Below the pieces are notes generated by a model. It worked only from the letters and a program-made list of their open reading frames with translations. It did no database searches and was not told the DNA's origin. From positions 310,001-374,000 of the forward strand of contig NZ_JAPPTI010000001.1 of assembly GCF_027587025.1 (NCBI RefSeq): a stretch of DNA of 64,000 nt. Reading direction: 5' to 3'. The position numbers were made by a program, and so were the translations under genes. The DNA is from Vibrio sp. LaRot3 (GTDB lineage: Bacteria; Pseudomonadota; Gammaproteobacteria; Enterobacterales; Vibrionaceae). Positions 23,495-32,248 of this stretch are shown here, in pieces. Within the stretch, counting starts at the first letter, position 1. Every line of letters starts with the position of its first letter.

Positions 23495-25993
23495 CTACTC
23501 CGTCATTCTAATTGGAATTTCTTTTGGCATTTTGCGCTTCAGCCACCAATCTTTCATCGCAATGATGATTAAGCCCAACAAGCCGGTAAAGTAAGCGCCT
23601 GTCATCATTGCTACGCCACTCAAGCTAAAGGCGGTACCGATGGTATACACTGCCGTAGCAACCGCAAAGCCTAGTGCGGTAGGTAAGAAGATTGAAAGCA
23701 GCATCCATTTGTATTCGCCAGTTTGAACTTTGATCATCATGACCGTTGCCAAGCATGGCGGGTAAAGAATAAAGAACAAAATCAGCGCTACTGCTGCGAG
23801 TTCACCATGGTCGCTTAGCTCTGATGACTCACCCATACGATCTTCGAGCTTCTGGTTGCTGTCTTCATCTTGTTGGAACAACACACCTAGCGTCGCTACG
23901 CTGCTTTCGCGCGCAGCAAAAGAAGAGAATAGGGCAACGTTAATCTTCCAATCGAAGCCTGCGTATTGAGTAACAGGCTCCAAGCTGCGACCCATGCTGC
24001 CAAGTAGCGAAGCTTCAAGGCGTTCTTCTTTCATTTCACGGCGAATCTTCTTACGCGCTGATACCACTTTACGTAGGGCGCGGTGAGTTGTCTTGGCAGA
24101 TTTATCCCCTTTCGCTGGCGCGATGATGGAGAAGAACAGTTCGTCGCGAGCTTTAAAGTCTTCGTTAACTTGTTTTGACGCCTCAGCCCCTTTTGCATTG
24201 AGCTTAGCGCGTTTGAAATCGGTGTAGAAGTTTACCAGAGCAGGTAGAGACTCGGTGGTGATAGACTCTGCGTAATCAGTTTTTGCAATCGCACGTTCAA
24301 ACTTAGCGACCGCTTTTTCAGCTTCAGCTTGATATTTCGCTTCACTCTCTTCAGGCACGCCCGGGAACTGTAGCAACACGAAAATGACGGTTGAAACGGC
24401 AAGAACAATGGTGCCGACTTTCTTGATGTAAATCCATGTACGCTCAATAGAACGGGTAATCACACTGCGCACAGTCGGCAAGTTGTAACGCGGCAGTTCC
24501 ATGACAAATGGTGATGGTTGCTGATTACGGAGTACCGTGGTGGTCAGAAGTTTTGCCACAAGTAGTGCTGCAATTATGGTGATGGTTGAGATGTAGAACG
24601 TCATCAATGACTTATCTTCGACAAAGAAAATACCCAACAGCAATGTATAGAGCGGGACTTTTGCCAAGCAGTTCATGAAAGGAACGGTCAAGATAGTGGC
24701 TAAACGTGCTCGGTTATCGGGGATGCCCTTAGTCGCCATGACGCCGGGAACAGCACAACCACCGGCAAATACACCCGCTAAGATCATTGGCAGTGTACTT
24801 TGACCATGCAAACCAAATTTACTTAACGCTTTGTCAGCAATGAAGGCAATACGTGCCATGTAGCCTGAATCTTCAATAATGGCGATCAGGGCGAACAAGA
24901 TTAAGAAGATCGGAATATAGTTCAATAGCGTGTTGGCTGAATCGACGACCCATAAACCAAGAGCACGGGTGTAAGGGTCATGTAGGAAGCCAGCGTCAGG
25001 CAAGATAGCGGCGATAATCTCTCTAAACCCAGCCAGATAAGGCCACCAATAGTTGGTGAGCTCGTAGCCATAAACGATGGCGCTTTGATAGATAATAAAT
25101 ACGGTTGCAATAAGAAACACAGGTGCGCCAAAACGGCTTAGTACCATACGGTCAATCTTACTGGTGATAGAGGGTTTATCAGATTGGCTAACTTGGGTTA
25201 AACAGCTATCAAGCAGTTGCGCCACTTTCTTTTGACGTTGAGCTACGATGTAGTCATTGATTTGCCCATCTAACTGCTTAACAAGCTTTTGCTGCTGCTC
25301 GCTTACGGTTTTCTCAATAGTTTGCCAAAACTCGGTGTCTGCGTGCTGTTCTAACCACTGCTTTGCTTCTTGATCGTTTTCAAGCAGTCGCAAGCTTAAC
25401 CATCGCTTGCTTGGCAGGTCGTCAATATTGGCCAGAGCTAACTGACGACTGATGGAATCGATCGCTGGCTCTAGTTCAGAATAGTCGATGTGGAAATTGC
25501 TCACTTTTGCGTGCGCGATTTCATTGGAGATTTCGCTCACCCCTTTCCCTAATCGTCCAACACATTCAATCACTGGTAGGTCGAGTTGCTCGGCTAGTTT
25601 GTCAGCGTCTATCTCCATACCTTCTTTGCGCACGACATCCATCATATTGAGTGCCACGACAACCGGTAGTTCCAACTCGAGCAATTGGAGGGTCAAATGC
25701 AAAGAACGACTCAAGTTAGCCGCGTCCATCACGTTCAGTACGCAATCAGCTTGTTCTTCTCTTAGCGCTTTACGAGCGACACGCTCTTCAAGAGAAAAAC
25801 TGGTCAGGCTGTATGTGCCCGGTAAGTCAATAAGTTCAAACGCACCGGCTGCATTGCTGAAGTAACCTGTTTTCTTATCTACTGTCACGCCAGGGTAGTT
25901 AGCCACATGTTGGCGCGCGCCCGTGAGCATATTGAAGATGGTCGACTTACCAGCATTTTGCTGTCCGGCCAGTAATATTTTTTTTCTTTGCAT
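23495..25993 (-). CDS. feoB: Ferrous iron transporter FeoB
   Basis: 832 residues. The G domain is at the N-terminus: GQQNAGKST (10-18), the PGVTVDKK switch region, DLPG (57-60) and NMMD. A GDI-like helical region follows, then two Gly-rich Gate segments in the membrane part (FAGGCAVPGVMA and the CLATVM region). It imports Fe2+ across the inner membrane. It is longer than usual (about 760-775): between residues about 542 and 676 there is a long charged loop with Lys/Glu helices where other FeoB have about 30 residues. It follows feoA by 24 bases, with a GGAG box. Start is ATG at 25993. Confidence 0.95.
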   Translation of the reverse strand: MQRKKILLAGQQNAGKSTIFNMLTGARQHVANYPGVTVDKKTGYFSNAAGAFELIDLPGTYSLTSFSLEERVARKALREEQADCVLNVMDAANLSRSLHLTLQLLELELPVVVALNMMDVVRKEGMEIDADKLAEQLDLPVIECVGRLGKGVSEISNEIAHAKVSNFHIDYSELEPAIDSISRQLALANIDDLPSKRWLSLRLLENDQEAKQWLEQHADTEFWQTIEKTVSEQQQKLVKQLDGQINDYIVAQRQKKVAQLLDSCLTQVSQSDKPSITSKIDRMVLSRFGAPVFLIATVFIIYQSAIVYGYELTNYWWPYLAGFREIIAAILPDAGFLHDPYTRALGLWVVDSANTLLNYIPIFLILFALIAIIEDSGYMARIAFIADKALSKFGLHGQSTLPMILAGVFAGGCAVPGVMATKGIPDNRARLATILTVPFMNCLAKVPLYTLLLGIFFVEDKSLMTFYISTITIIAALLVAKLLTTTVLRNQQPSPFVMELPRYNLPTVRSVITRSIERTWIYIKKVGTIVLAVSTVIFVLLQFPGVPEESEAKYQAEAEKAVAKFERAIAKTDYAESITTESLPALVNFYTDFKRAKLNAKGAEASKQVNEDFKARDELFFSIIAPAKGDKSAKTTHRALRKVVSARKKIRREMKEERLEASLLGSMGRSLEPVTQYAGFDWKINVALFSSFAARESSVATLGVLFQQDEDSNQKLEDRMGESSELSDHGELAAVALILFFILYPPCLATVMMIKVQTGEYKWMLLSIFLPTALGFAVATAVYTIGTAFSLSGVAMMTGAYFTGLLGLIIIAMKDWWLKRKMPKEIPIRMTE

Positions 25994-26017
25994 TGCTACA
26001 ACTCCATTTCTGCGATG

Positions 26018-26251
26018 CTACGACAGGGTTTCGATCAACACGGTTTCAGCTTCAGCGGCTCGGATGACCACATTGGTTCGACCCACTTTGATCTCGATAG
26101 GGTCACCGAGAGGGGCGTAACGAACAAATTCGATTTCAGTCTGTGGAATGAGACCAAGATCAAGCAATCGTTGTCGTACCATGCCTTCAGAAAAATGTGC
26201 AGAAATTACGCCAGTGTCGCCTGGTTTCAGGCTCGTAAGTCTTTGTTTCAT
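26018..26251 (-). CDS. feoA: Ferrous iron transport protein FeoA
   Basis: From the ATG at 26251 this is 77 residues, the usual FeoA size; the TTG 12 bases further out is less likely. It is an SH3-like beta-barrel protein: SLKPGDTGVI, then RQRLLDLGLIPQTEIEFVRYAPLGDPIEIKV, ending in a short tail. FeoA binds FeoB at the cytoplasmic face and modulates its activity. First gene of the feo operon, which is divergent from 26479 and has two Fur boxes and an FNR-like site upstream. Confidence 0.95.
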   Translation of the reverse strand: MKQRLTSLKPGDTGVISAHFSEGMVRQRLLDLGLIPQTEIEFVRYAPLGDPIEIKVGRTNVVIRAAEAETVLIETLS

Positions 26252-26311
26252 AATTGTTATCAATAGTTGTCGGGCTAGGGGTAAAGGAGGGTGCTAACTC
26301 TCACATGCAAA

Positions 26312-26326
26312 TGATAGTAATAATCA
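26312..26326. promoter_or_regulatory. Fur box 1, feoA side of divergent region
   Basis: TGATAGTAATAATCA matches 13 of 15 positions of TGATAATNATTATCA. It lies 61 bases from the feoA start. Confidence 0.75.
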
Positions 26327-26338
26327 TCCGGTTTAAGT

Positions 26339-26352
26339 TTGACTTAGATCAA
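26339..26352. promoter_or_regulatory. FNR/CRP-type site between feoA and 26479
   Basis: TTGACTTAGATCAA matches the FNR consensus TTGAT-N4-ATCAA at 9 of 10 fixed positions. Anaerobic activation of feo is known in Enterobacteria; here it is inferred from the site. Confidence 0.6.
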
Positions 26353-26364
26353 TACGAGTGAAAC

Positions 26365-26379
26365 TGATAATCGCTATCA
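26365..26379. promoter_or_regulatory. Fur box 2, 26479 side of divergent region
   Basis: TGATAATCGCTATCA matches 13 of 15 positions of the Fur consensus and lies 100 bases before the plus-strand start. Confidence 0.7.
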
Positions 26380-26478
26380 ATTCACACTCTGGTCAATTAG
26401 GGTCTGGATATGCACTTAATTGACAATATTAAAGATAAATTACCATTACTCGACTACTTCACAGAGTGAGGATATCTC

Positions 26479-26790
26479 ATGAAGAAATTAACTTTAGCTA
26501 TGCTTATTGCCGCTGGCGTACCGAGCATCGCAATGGCTCACACACCTCTATTTTCTTGTTACGACTTCGGTGACAACACAATCTTGTGTGAAGGTGGCTT
26601 CTCTGACGGTTCGTCGGCTTCTGGCGTAGAAATGTTAGTTCTTGATGCTGATGGCAAAGAGCTTATCAAGAGCGAAATGTCTGAAGACGGTGAGTTCGAA
26701 TTCCAAAAGCCTGAAGGCAAATACAAAGTGGTATTCAATGCAGGCCCTGGCCATGCACTAGAAATTAACGGCGAAGACATCGTCGAATAA
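26479..26790 (+). CDS. Small exported protein, paralog of the 27709 product
   Basis: 103 residues with a signal peptide ending IAMA; mature N-terminus is His-Thr-Pro. The mature protein has two Cys (FSCYDFG and ILCEGGFSDGSS) and an acidic beta-rich body ending FNAGPGHALEINGEDIVE. It is clearly paralogous to the 27709 gene product (CYD.G....CEGGFSDG.SA.GVE motif and GHxxxIxGxDI end). No family recognised; the fold may be Ig-like. The gene lies behind Fur box 2 and 43 bases before a DUF4198 gene, so it is likely part of a Fur-controlled metal-related set in the periplasm. Confidence 0.8.
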   Translation: MKKLTLAMLIAAGVPSIAMAHTPLFSCYDFGDNTILCEGGFSDGSSASGVEMLVLDADGKELIKSEMSEDGEFEFQKPEGKYKVVFNAGPGHALEINGEDIVE

Positions 26791-26833
26791 TTACAAAAAT
26801 CTATATCTGTCTATTTTTTAAGGGAACAAACAA

Positions 26834-27619
26834 ATGAAAAAGGTTTCACTAATGGTTGGTGCGGCAGCACTAGCAGTTTCTGCAGCTTCACACGCGCACT
26901 TCCAACTTCTATACACTCCAACGTCACAGCTAGAAAAACCAGCAACACTAGACATGAAACTTGTGTTCGGTCACCCAATGGATAACGGTCACGTTATGGA
27001 TATGGGCGCACCTGAAGAGTTCTTCGTCGTATTCAAAGAAGAAAAAACTGACCTTCTTAAGAACCTTAAGCAAATCAAATGGTCTGGTCACGATAACCAA
27101 GCGAACGCTTACCAAGCTGAATACAAAGTTCGTCGCAACGGCGACTACATCTTCGGTGTAGTTCCAGCGCCTTACTACGAAGGTGGTGAAGACATCTACA
27201 TCCAACAGATCACTAAGCGTTACATCAACAAAGGTGGTCTTCCAACGGGTTGGGATCAACCAATTGGTCTGAAAACTGAAATCGTGCCTAAGAACAAGCC
27301 TTACCAAGTATTCGCAGGTAGCACGTTTACTGGTCAGCTTCTTTCTGAAGGTAAGCCAGCAGCAGGCGTTGAGTGTGAAATCGAATGGATCAACACTAAG
27401 ATCGATTCTGCAGCAAACTCATTTGGTAAAGATACATTCCGTGAGCCACCAGCATCTGCAATCGTAGCGATTACTGATGACAACGGTATGTTCACTTTCG
27501 GTATCCCAACTGCGGGTAAATGGGGCTTCGCATGTCTAGGTTCAGGTCCAGATACTGAGCACAAAGGCAAAGAGCTTTCTCAAGATGCAGTGCTTTGGAT
27601 TGAAGCTCAAGAGCTTTAA
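26834..27619 (+). CDS. DUF4198-family exported protein
   Basis: 261 residues with a signal peptide (MKKVSLMVGAAALAVSAASHA) and mature N-terminus beginning His-Phe, a feature of DUF4198/NikK-type proteins where the N-terminal His is thought to bind metal. The body reads HFQLLYTPTSQLEKPATLDMKLVFGHP, with further His and Met (VMDMGAPEEFF) and a C-terminal transthyretin-like half (FTGQLLSEGKPAAGVECEIEW, GMFTFGIPTAGKWGFACLG). Family members accompany nickel, cobalt and other metal uptake. It is 43 bases after the first small paralog, behind Fur boxes, and ends at a terminator. Confidence 0.85.
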   Translation: MKKVSLMVGAAALAVSAASHAHFQLLYTPTSQLEKPATLDMKLVFGHPMDNGHVMDMGAPEEFFVVFKEEKTDLLKNLKQIKWSGHDNQANAYQAEYKVRRNGDYIFGVVPAPYYEGGEDIYIQQITKRYINKGGLPTGWDQPIGLKTEIVPKNKPYQVFAGSTFTGQLLSEGKPAAGVECEIEWINTKIDSAANSFGKDTFREPPASAIVAITDDNGMFTFGIPTAGKWGFACLGSGPDTEHKGKELSQDAVLWIEAQEL

Positions 27620-27643
27620 TTTCAATTTTACTCAATCTAATAC

Positions 27644-27667
27644 AAAGCTGGCTTAGGCCAGCTTTTT
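27644..27667 (+). terminator. Rho-independent terminator after the DUF4198 gene
   Basis: Stem AAAGCTGGC (27644-27652) with GCCAGCTTT (27657-27665), followed by T. It may attenuate read-through into the next genes. Confidence 0.8.
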
Positions 27668-27708
27668 GCCCTTTAAAGACAATAAGAGATCAGCAAGAGG
27701 GACATTCA

Positions 27709-28014
27709 ATGAAAAGATTTTTTTTCGCTTCTGTTTTGGCAATGACTTCGTTATCAAGCTTTGCTCATACCGCTTTAATGGCTTGTTACGATGAGGGTAA
27801 TGGCTACATTACCTGTGAAGGTGGGTTTAGCGATGGCGCAAGCGCCGAAGGGGTAGAGTTTCGTATTGAACAAAATGGCTCAGTGGTCATGGAAACGAAA
27901 CTGGACGAATTTGGCGAAGTTTACTTCGAGAAGCCAAAGGGTGATTTTACGGTATTGCTTAATGGCGGAGAAGGTCATGTAGTACATGTGGATGGTCGCG
28001 ATATTACGGAGTAA
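27709..28014 (+). CDS. Small exported protein, paralog of the 26479 product
   Basis: 101 residues with signal peptide MKRFFFASVLAMTSLSSFA and mature His-Thr start. It shares the MACYDEGNGYITCEGGFSDG pattern and two Cys with the 26479 product and ends GHVVHVDGRDITE. An AGAGGGACA box lies before the ATG. The ABC ATPase gene starts 3 bases after its stop, so the protein likely works with that transporter. Unknown function; the N-terminal His-Thr and paired Cys suggest a metal-binding or periplasmic partner role (inference). Confidence 0.8.
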   Translation: MKRFFFASVLAMTSLSSFAHTALMACYDEGNGYITCEGGFSDGASAEGVEFRIEQNGSVVMETKLDEFGEVYFEKPKGDFTVLLNGGEGHVVHVDGRDITE

Positions 28015-28017
28015 GCC

Positions 28018-28887
28018 ATGAAAAGGGACTCAGCGGTTATCTCAATTGAAAACCTCAGCCACAGTTATGGCGAGAAGAAAATCTATCAAGATCTCAACCT
28101 AACCATTGAGCCGGGCACTAAGTTTGGTCTGCTTGGAAAAAACGGGGTGGGTAAGTCCACGCTGATTAATTTGTTGATGGGGTATCTTAAACCTCAACAA
28201 GGGGAGTGTTTAATCTTTGGTGAGCCTGCTCATTACCTGACAGCGGATACTCGGGCCAGAATCGCACTACTCTATGAAGGGTTTATTAGCTATGACTCGA
28301 TGAGTGTCGAGCAAATCGAGCAATTCTTTTCTTCTTTCTATCCTCGTTGGCAAAAACGATATTTTAATGAGCTGGTGGCTTTGATGGACATCAGCATGCA
28401 ACAGCCTCTTTCTTCGCTTTCTTTTGGACAAAAATCTCAAGTCGTACTTGGCCTATTGTTGGCACAAGACGCGGACCTACTCATTTTAGATGATTATTCA
28501 ATGGGGCTTGACGCGGGTTACCGCCGCCTCTTCGTTGACTACCTATCAGATTACCTAGAAGGCACGAACAAAACGGTATTGATCACCACGCATGTCATGA
28601 GTGACTTGGAATCGCTGGTGGATCAGGTAGCGATTGTTGATCGGTCAACCGATGTTTATCAAAGCAGCATGCTGGAGTTCAATCAGCAGTTTGCTTGTTA
28701 TCAAGCAGCCCATGAAGTGAAGCGAGAATCGAGCAGTAAAATTCATCGTGTGGAGCATTATCGCAACCAGCATTTGGTTTACTCTTTTGCGCCTGTTAAA
28801 GAGTTGCAGCAAGAATTAGGTATTGACCTTATGCCCGTTGAGATGAATTTTGAGCAGCGCTTTTTAGGTTATGTAGGGAAGTACTAA
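28018..28887 (+). CDS. ABC transporter ATP-binding protein
   Basis: 289 residues. Walker A is GKNGVGKST (40-48), Q-loop near ALLYEGFISYD, signature LSFGQ in place of LSGGQ, Walker B LLILDD, and the switch His in ITTHVMSD. The C-terminal 70 residues are a non-canonical extension. Sequence is like the ATPases of export-type or lantibiotic-type ABC systems with separate permease genes. The stop overlaps the start of the permease gene by one base (TAATG). Its position behind a small exported protein and the DUF4198 gene suggests a metal- or envelope-related transport task. Confidence 0.9.
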   Translation: MKRDSAVISIENLSHSYGEKKIYQDLNLTIEPGTKFGLLGKNGVGKSTLINLLMGYLKPQQGECLIFGEPAHYLTADTRARIALLYEGFISYDSMSVEQIEQFFSSFYPRWQKRYFNELVALMDISMQQPLSSLSFGQKSQVVLGLLLAQDADLLILDDYSMGLDAGYRRLFVDYLSDYLEGTNKTVLITTHVMSDLESLVDQVAIVDRSTDVYQSSMLEFNQQFACYQAAHEVKRESSSKIHRVEHYRNQHLVYSFAPVKELQQELGIDLMPVEMNFEQRFLGYVGKY

Positions 28888-30503
28888 TGAGACTAAGTGC
28901 AATCTATCAAAAAGAGTGGTTAAAGCTGCGTCGAATGTTTGCAGCGTTGCTGATTACAAGCCTATTTATCGGCGGTTATTTTGTGTTTGATTTGGTGGGG
29001 CAATTTGCCAACATCGAACCAGAGTCGATGATGTGGTATCGCTTGGTCCACTTGCAAGATAAGCCCTATTCATGGCTTAGCTACGGGTTTATTTTTATCG
29101 CGATTATCGTGGCGTGCTGTCAGTACATACCGGAAGTTCAGGGCAATAAAGTGCGCATATTGGCACATTTACCTTGGTCGTTGAATATAGTGGTCGGCCA
29201 GCATGTTATCGCTGGTAGTGTGGCTATATTTATCGCGAATGCCATCATTATCGGTTTTGCGCTCGGGGTAATGAATCATTACTACCCAATAGATTTGGTT
29301 TGGCTAACAGGGCAAGACTTACTCTATGGACAACTTGCGGCTATTGCTGCCTATTTGGGCTTAACGGCGGTCATTGTTGAAAATAACTGGTGGCGTAAAG
29401 CAGTAAAAATAGTGGCGACATCGCTCACTGTCATTTTGCTATTTAAGCCTCATTTTCAATGGGTGGATTTGTTATATTCCGCTCTGATTTTGTGGCTATT
29501 ATTACTGGTAAAAGACAGTTTTTTAAGCGTGAAAACAAGGCGTATAGAATGGGTGGGGTTTACTGCTTCGCTACCCGTGATTATCGCTGCTTTGTGTGTG
29601 TCGAATAGTTGGGATTTTTACCAGAAATATGCAGTGAAGCATACCAAGTTTTATTTATTCCACTCAGCCATGTTGGATGATTTCGTTTATCAGAGAAATG
29701 CAGAACATCATCAGTTTTTCTATGGCACAACCCAACATGATTTAACCAAGCAAGAATTTGAACAAGCATTGCCTTTTGTTTACTGGAAGAACTTAGATAT
29801 CCAAGGAAAGCTGCCGATTACAGTTGGTGAAACGACGTACAATAAGCAGCAAATACGCACATCACGTTTAAGCCTACAATATGATCCTACTCGTTTAGAT
29901 CTGTTAGAAGTTCCACTCTATCCATTATTTAACCCTGACAGTGCGCTCGGAGCGATTCGTTTTCCTGAGCAAGTATTTGTTACTCATGCGGAGCAGTTGA
30001 CTGTTTACGACGCTGAAACAGCGAAAGTAAATAGCGAGTTAACTCAGGAGCTTAATCAACTAGCGAATGAGAAAGGTATGAGCTTTCCTATTCAACATGT
30101 GTGGGGTAAAACCACGAACATGAAGCCATTTGACTGGGGTTACTTCATTTACGATGCAAAAGGGCATTTGTTTAATTTAAAACGCGGGGATGACATTGTT
30201 TCTTTAACGCGCGTGGATGTCGCTTCTGAGGTGGATGAATTAGTGTATCTGCAAGTATCAGAAAATCGCCACAAAGCGTTTTACGGTTACGCGGTAGCAA
30301 AAGATAGCCAAGTGTATTTGATTTCTTACCCTGATTATCAATTTATTCCACTAGCGCTCGATGAGTTTGATCATCGTACTATGTCTTTCCAGTTGTTGTC
30401 TGACCCGTTGAATTATTTAGTTCGCTACGATGATGGCGAACAATACCATGCGGTGACATTTGATAAGCAGTACAAAAAATTGGTCAGTACCCAATTTGAA
30501 TAA
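28887..30503 (+). CDS. ABC transporter permease with large extracytoplasmic domain
   Basis: 538 residues. The N-terminal 250 residues hold about six membrane spans (for example LLITSLFIGGYFVFDLVG, FIFIAIIVACCQYIP, and a final one near 230-245). The remaining 290 residues are soluble, without a further span, with DNA-free beta-rich sequence that probably lies in the periplasm. This is not the usual ABC-2 layout and I do not recognise the C-terminal domain. It forms a transporter with the preceding ATPase; a terminator follows 5 bases after the stop. Confidence 0.85.
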   Translation: MRLSAIYQKEWLKLRRMFAALLITSLFIGGYFVFDLVGQFANIEPESMMWYRLVHLQDKPYSWLSYGFIFIAIIVACCQYIPEVQGNKVRILAHLPWSLNIVVGQHVIAGSVAIFIANAIIIGFALGVMNHYYPIDLVWLTGQDLLYGQLAAIAAYLGLTAVIVENNWWRKAVKIVATSLTVILLFKPHFQWVDLLYSALILWLLLLVKDSFLSVKTRRIEWVGFTASLPVIIAALCVSNSWDFYQKYAVKHTKFYLFHSAMLDDFVYQRNAEHHQFFYGTTQHDLTKQEFEQALPFVYWKNLDIQGKLPITVGETTYNKQQIRTSRLSLQYDPTRLDLLEVPLYPLFNPDSALGAIRFPEQVFVTHAEQLTVYDAETAKVNSELTQELNQLANEKGMSFPIQHVWGKTTNMKPFDWGYFIYDAKGHLFNLKRGDDIVSLTRVDVASEVDELVYLQVSENRHKAFYGYAVAKDSQVYLISYPDYQFIPLALDEFDHRTMSFQLLSDPLNYLVRYDDGEQYHAVTFDKQYKKLVSTQFE

Positions 30504-30507
30504 ACCA

Positions 30508-30531
30508 AAGGCGCTACTTAGCGCCTTTTTT
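30508..30531 (+). terminator. Rho-independent terminator after the ABC permease
   Basis: Stem AAGGCGCT (30508-30515) with AGCGCCTT (30520-30527), followed by T. Confidence 0.88.
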
Positions 30532-30599
30532 ATTAGATAAGAGGTGCGTTTATATATTGTTTATAACTAATTGTTCTTTATTTAATTTATAAAACTATC

Positions 30600-30659
30600 T
30601 TTACCCATTAGTCATAATTTGTATAATTGTTGCACAAAGTGAAATGATAATTATTTTCA
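30600..30659 (+). promoter_or_regulatory. Promoter and Fur box directly before the esterase gene
   Basis: TTTACC (30600-30605), 16 bases, TATAAT (30622-30627) form a good sigma70 promoter. The Fur box TGATAATTATTTTCA (30645-30659; 14 of 15 positions) ends one base before the ATG, so it overlaps the start of the transcript and leaves no room for a Shine-Dalgarno box. Confidence 0.8.
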
Positions 30660-32222
30660 ATGAATAGACTAACCCTTCTGATGTTGATATTACCTCTCGC
30701 CAATAGTGCTCACGCTAAGTTTGAGTCACTTGAACAAAGCTACTTAGTTGACGGTCAACGCTTAGTACCGATTCAAGTCGAGAGTGGAGAATACCTCCGC
30801 GGCGGAGTTCAAAGTGATCAAGCGCTTGTTTCGGCTGCGATCGTTGATGCTAATGGTCAGGTGGTAAAACAAATCGTCAATGAAGGGGATAAGGACGGTG
30901 AGCTGTTTTGGTTCGTTTCCCAAGGTGGGCAGTACCATCTTAATTTGGAGAGCGTTAACCCTAACAGTAAGGTTGAGGTTGAACTTGAATCTAAGCCACT
31001 TAAAGCGGATCAAAGTGTTGATCCAAAAGAAGAAGTAATTAGCCCTACATTGCTGACTCTTATCGGCAACATTAACCAGCCTAACTCTGATGCTGAAAAG
31101 GCTTTTTGGCAGTCAATTGAGAAAACCGGAACACCACTTATTGAGCCGAAAGCAGATGGCAGTGCATTGCTTACGTTCTTATGGAAAGGTGATGAAGATA
31201 ATGTTCGTTTATTCGGTGCACCGTACGATGGTCATACGAACTTATCCCGTATTCCAAACAGCCAGATTTGGCACAAGAGCTACCAGATCCCAAATGGCAG
31301 CCGACTTTCTTATCGTATCGCGCCCAATGTACCTCAGCTGAAGTCTAATGACTGGCGAGAACAGCGACGCGCGGTGTTAGCGACATCCGCTTATGACCCA
31401 CTTAATATTCGCCCAACATTTGAGGGTGATGATAAGTTCGGTGCTGCCTCAACGATTGAATATGGCGATATTATTTCTGACCAATACACGCACGATATTG
31501 GTAGCCCTAAAGGTTCTGTAAGTGCATATAAAGTAGAAAGTCACATCCTTTCGAACACTCGTAGCGTTAAGGTATATCAGCCCCACCCGAGTTATAAGGT
31601 TGCTAAAGATGCGCCATTACTGATTGCTTTCGATGGTGACCAATACCTTAGCCGAGTACCGACGCAAACTATTCTAGATAACCTCATTGCTGAGGGTAAA
31701 GTACCGCCAATGCGGGCTCTGTTTATTAATCATCCTAAAAAACAACTGCGTGGCAAAGAGCTTCCACCCAATCCTGATTTTGCCAAGTTCATGGCAACGG
31801 AATTGATGCCATGGGCGAAGGAAACTCTTGATATCCAGCCTTTGTTTGCCAACACCGTTTTAACCGGGTCGAGTTATGGTGGTCTTGCCTCTATGTATGT
31901 GGCGCACCAATACCCGAATGTGTTTGGTAAGGTGTTGAGTCAATCCGGTTCATTCTGGTGGGGTCCGTCAAAATTTAGCTCTGAGTGGCTAACCGATGAA
32001 ATTGAAGATGAGCCAAAGAATACGATTCAAATTTACATGAATGCAGGTGTGTTTGAACTTCAACCCGAGCACGCCAACATAATCGATACCAATCGAAAAC
32101 TCTATAAAGTGCTGCAGGAGAAACAGTACAAGGTTGAATTTGAAGAACTGGCAAGCGGGCATGATTACTACAGTTGGCGCGTCACTATAGCCAACGGCCT
32201 AATACATCTATTCAAATCATAA
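30660..32222 (+). CDS. Siderophore esterase-like protein (Fes/esterase D family)
   Basis: 520 residues with a signal peptide (ends NSAHA) and thus periplasmic, unlike the cytoplasmic Fes of E. coli. An N-terminal beta domain (about 20-140) is followed by an enterochelin-esterase-type Ig-like linker and an esterase D domain (about 270-520) with the nucleophile elbow GSSYGG and the late His in SGHDYYSW. Such enzymes split ferric catechol siderophores. The TonB receptor gene starts 26 bases after its stop. The Fur box and promoter lie at its start. There is no Shine-Dalgarno box, since the Fur box occupies its place. Confidence 0.85.
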   Translation: MNRLTLLMLILPLANSAHAKFESLEQSYLVDGQRLVPIQVESGEYLRGGVQSDQALVSAAIVDANGQVVKQIVNEGDKDGELFWFVSQGGQYHLNLESVNPNSKVEVELESKPLKADQSVDPKEEVISPTLLTLIGNINQPNSDAEKAFWQSIEKTGTPLIEPKADGSALLTFLWKGDEDNVRLFGAPYDGHTNLSRIPNSQIWHKSYQIPNGSRLSYRIAPNVPQLKSNDWREQRRAVLATSAYDPLNIRPTFEGDDKFGAASTIEYGDIISDQYTHDIGSPKGSVSAYKVESHILSNTRSVKVYQPHPSYKVAKDAPLLIAFDGDQYLSRVPTQTILDNLIAEGKVPPMRALFINHPKKQLRGKELPPNPDFAKFMATELMPWAKETLDIQPLFANTVLTGSSYGGLASMYVAHQYPNVFGKVLSQSGSFWWGPSKFSSEWLTDEIEDEPKNTIQIYMNAGVFELQPEHANIIDTNRKLYKVLQEKQYKVEFEELASGHDYYSWRVTIANGLIHLFKS

Positions 32223-32248
32223 GTGACCACTTAAAAAGGAATATTATT

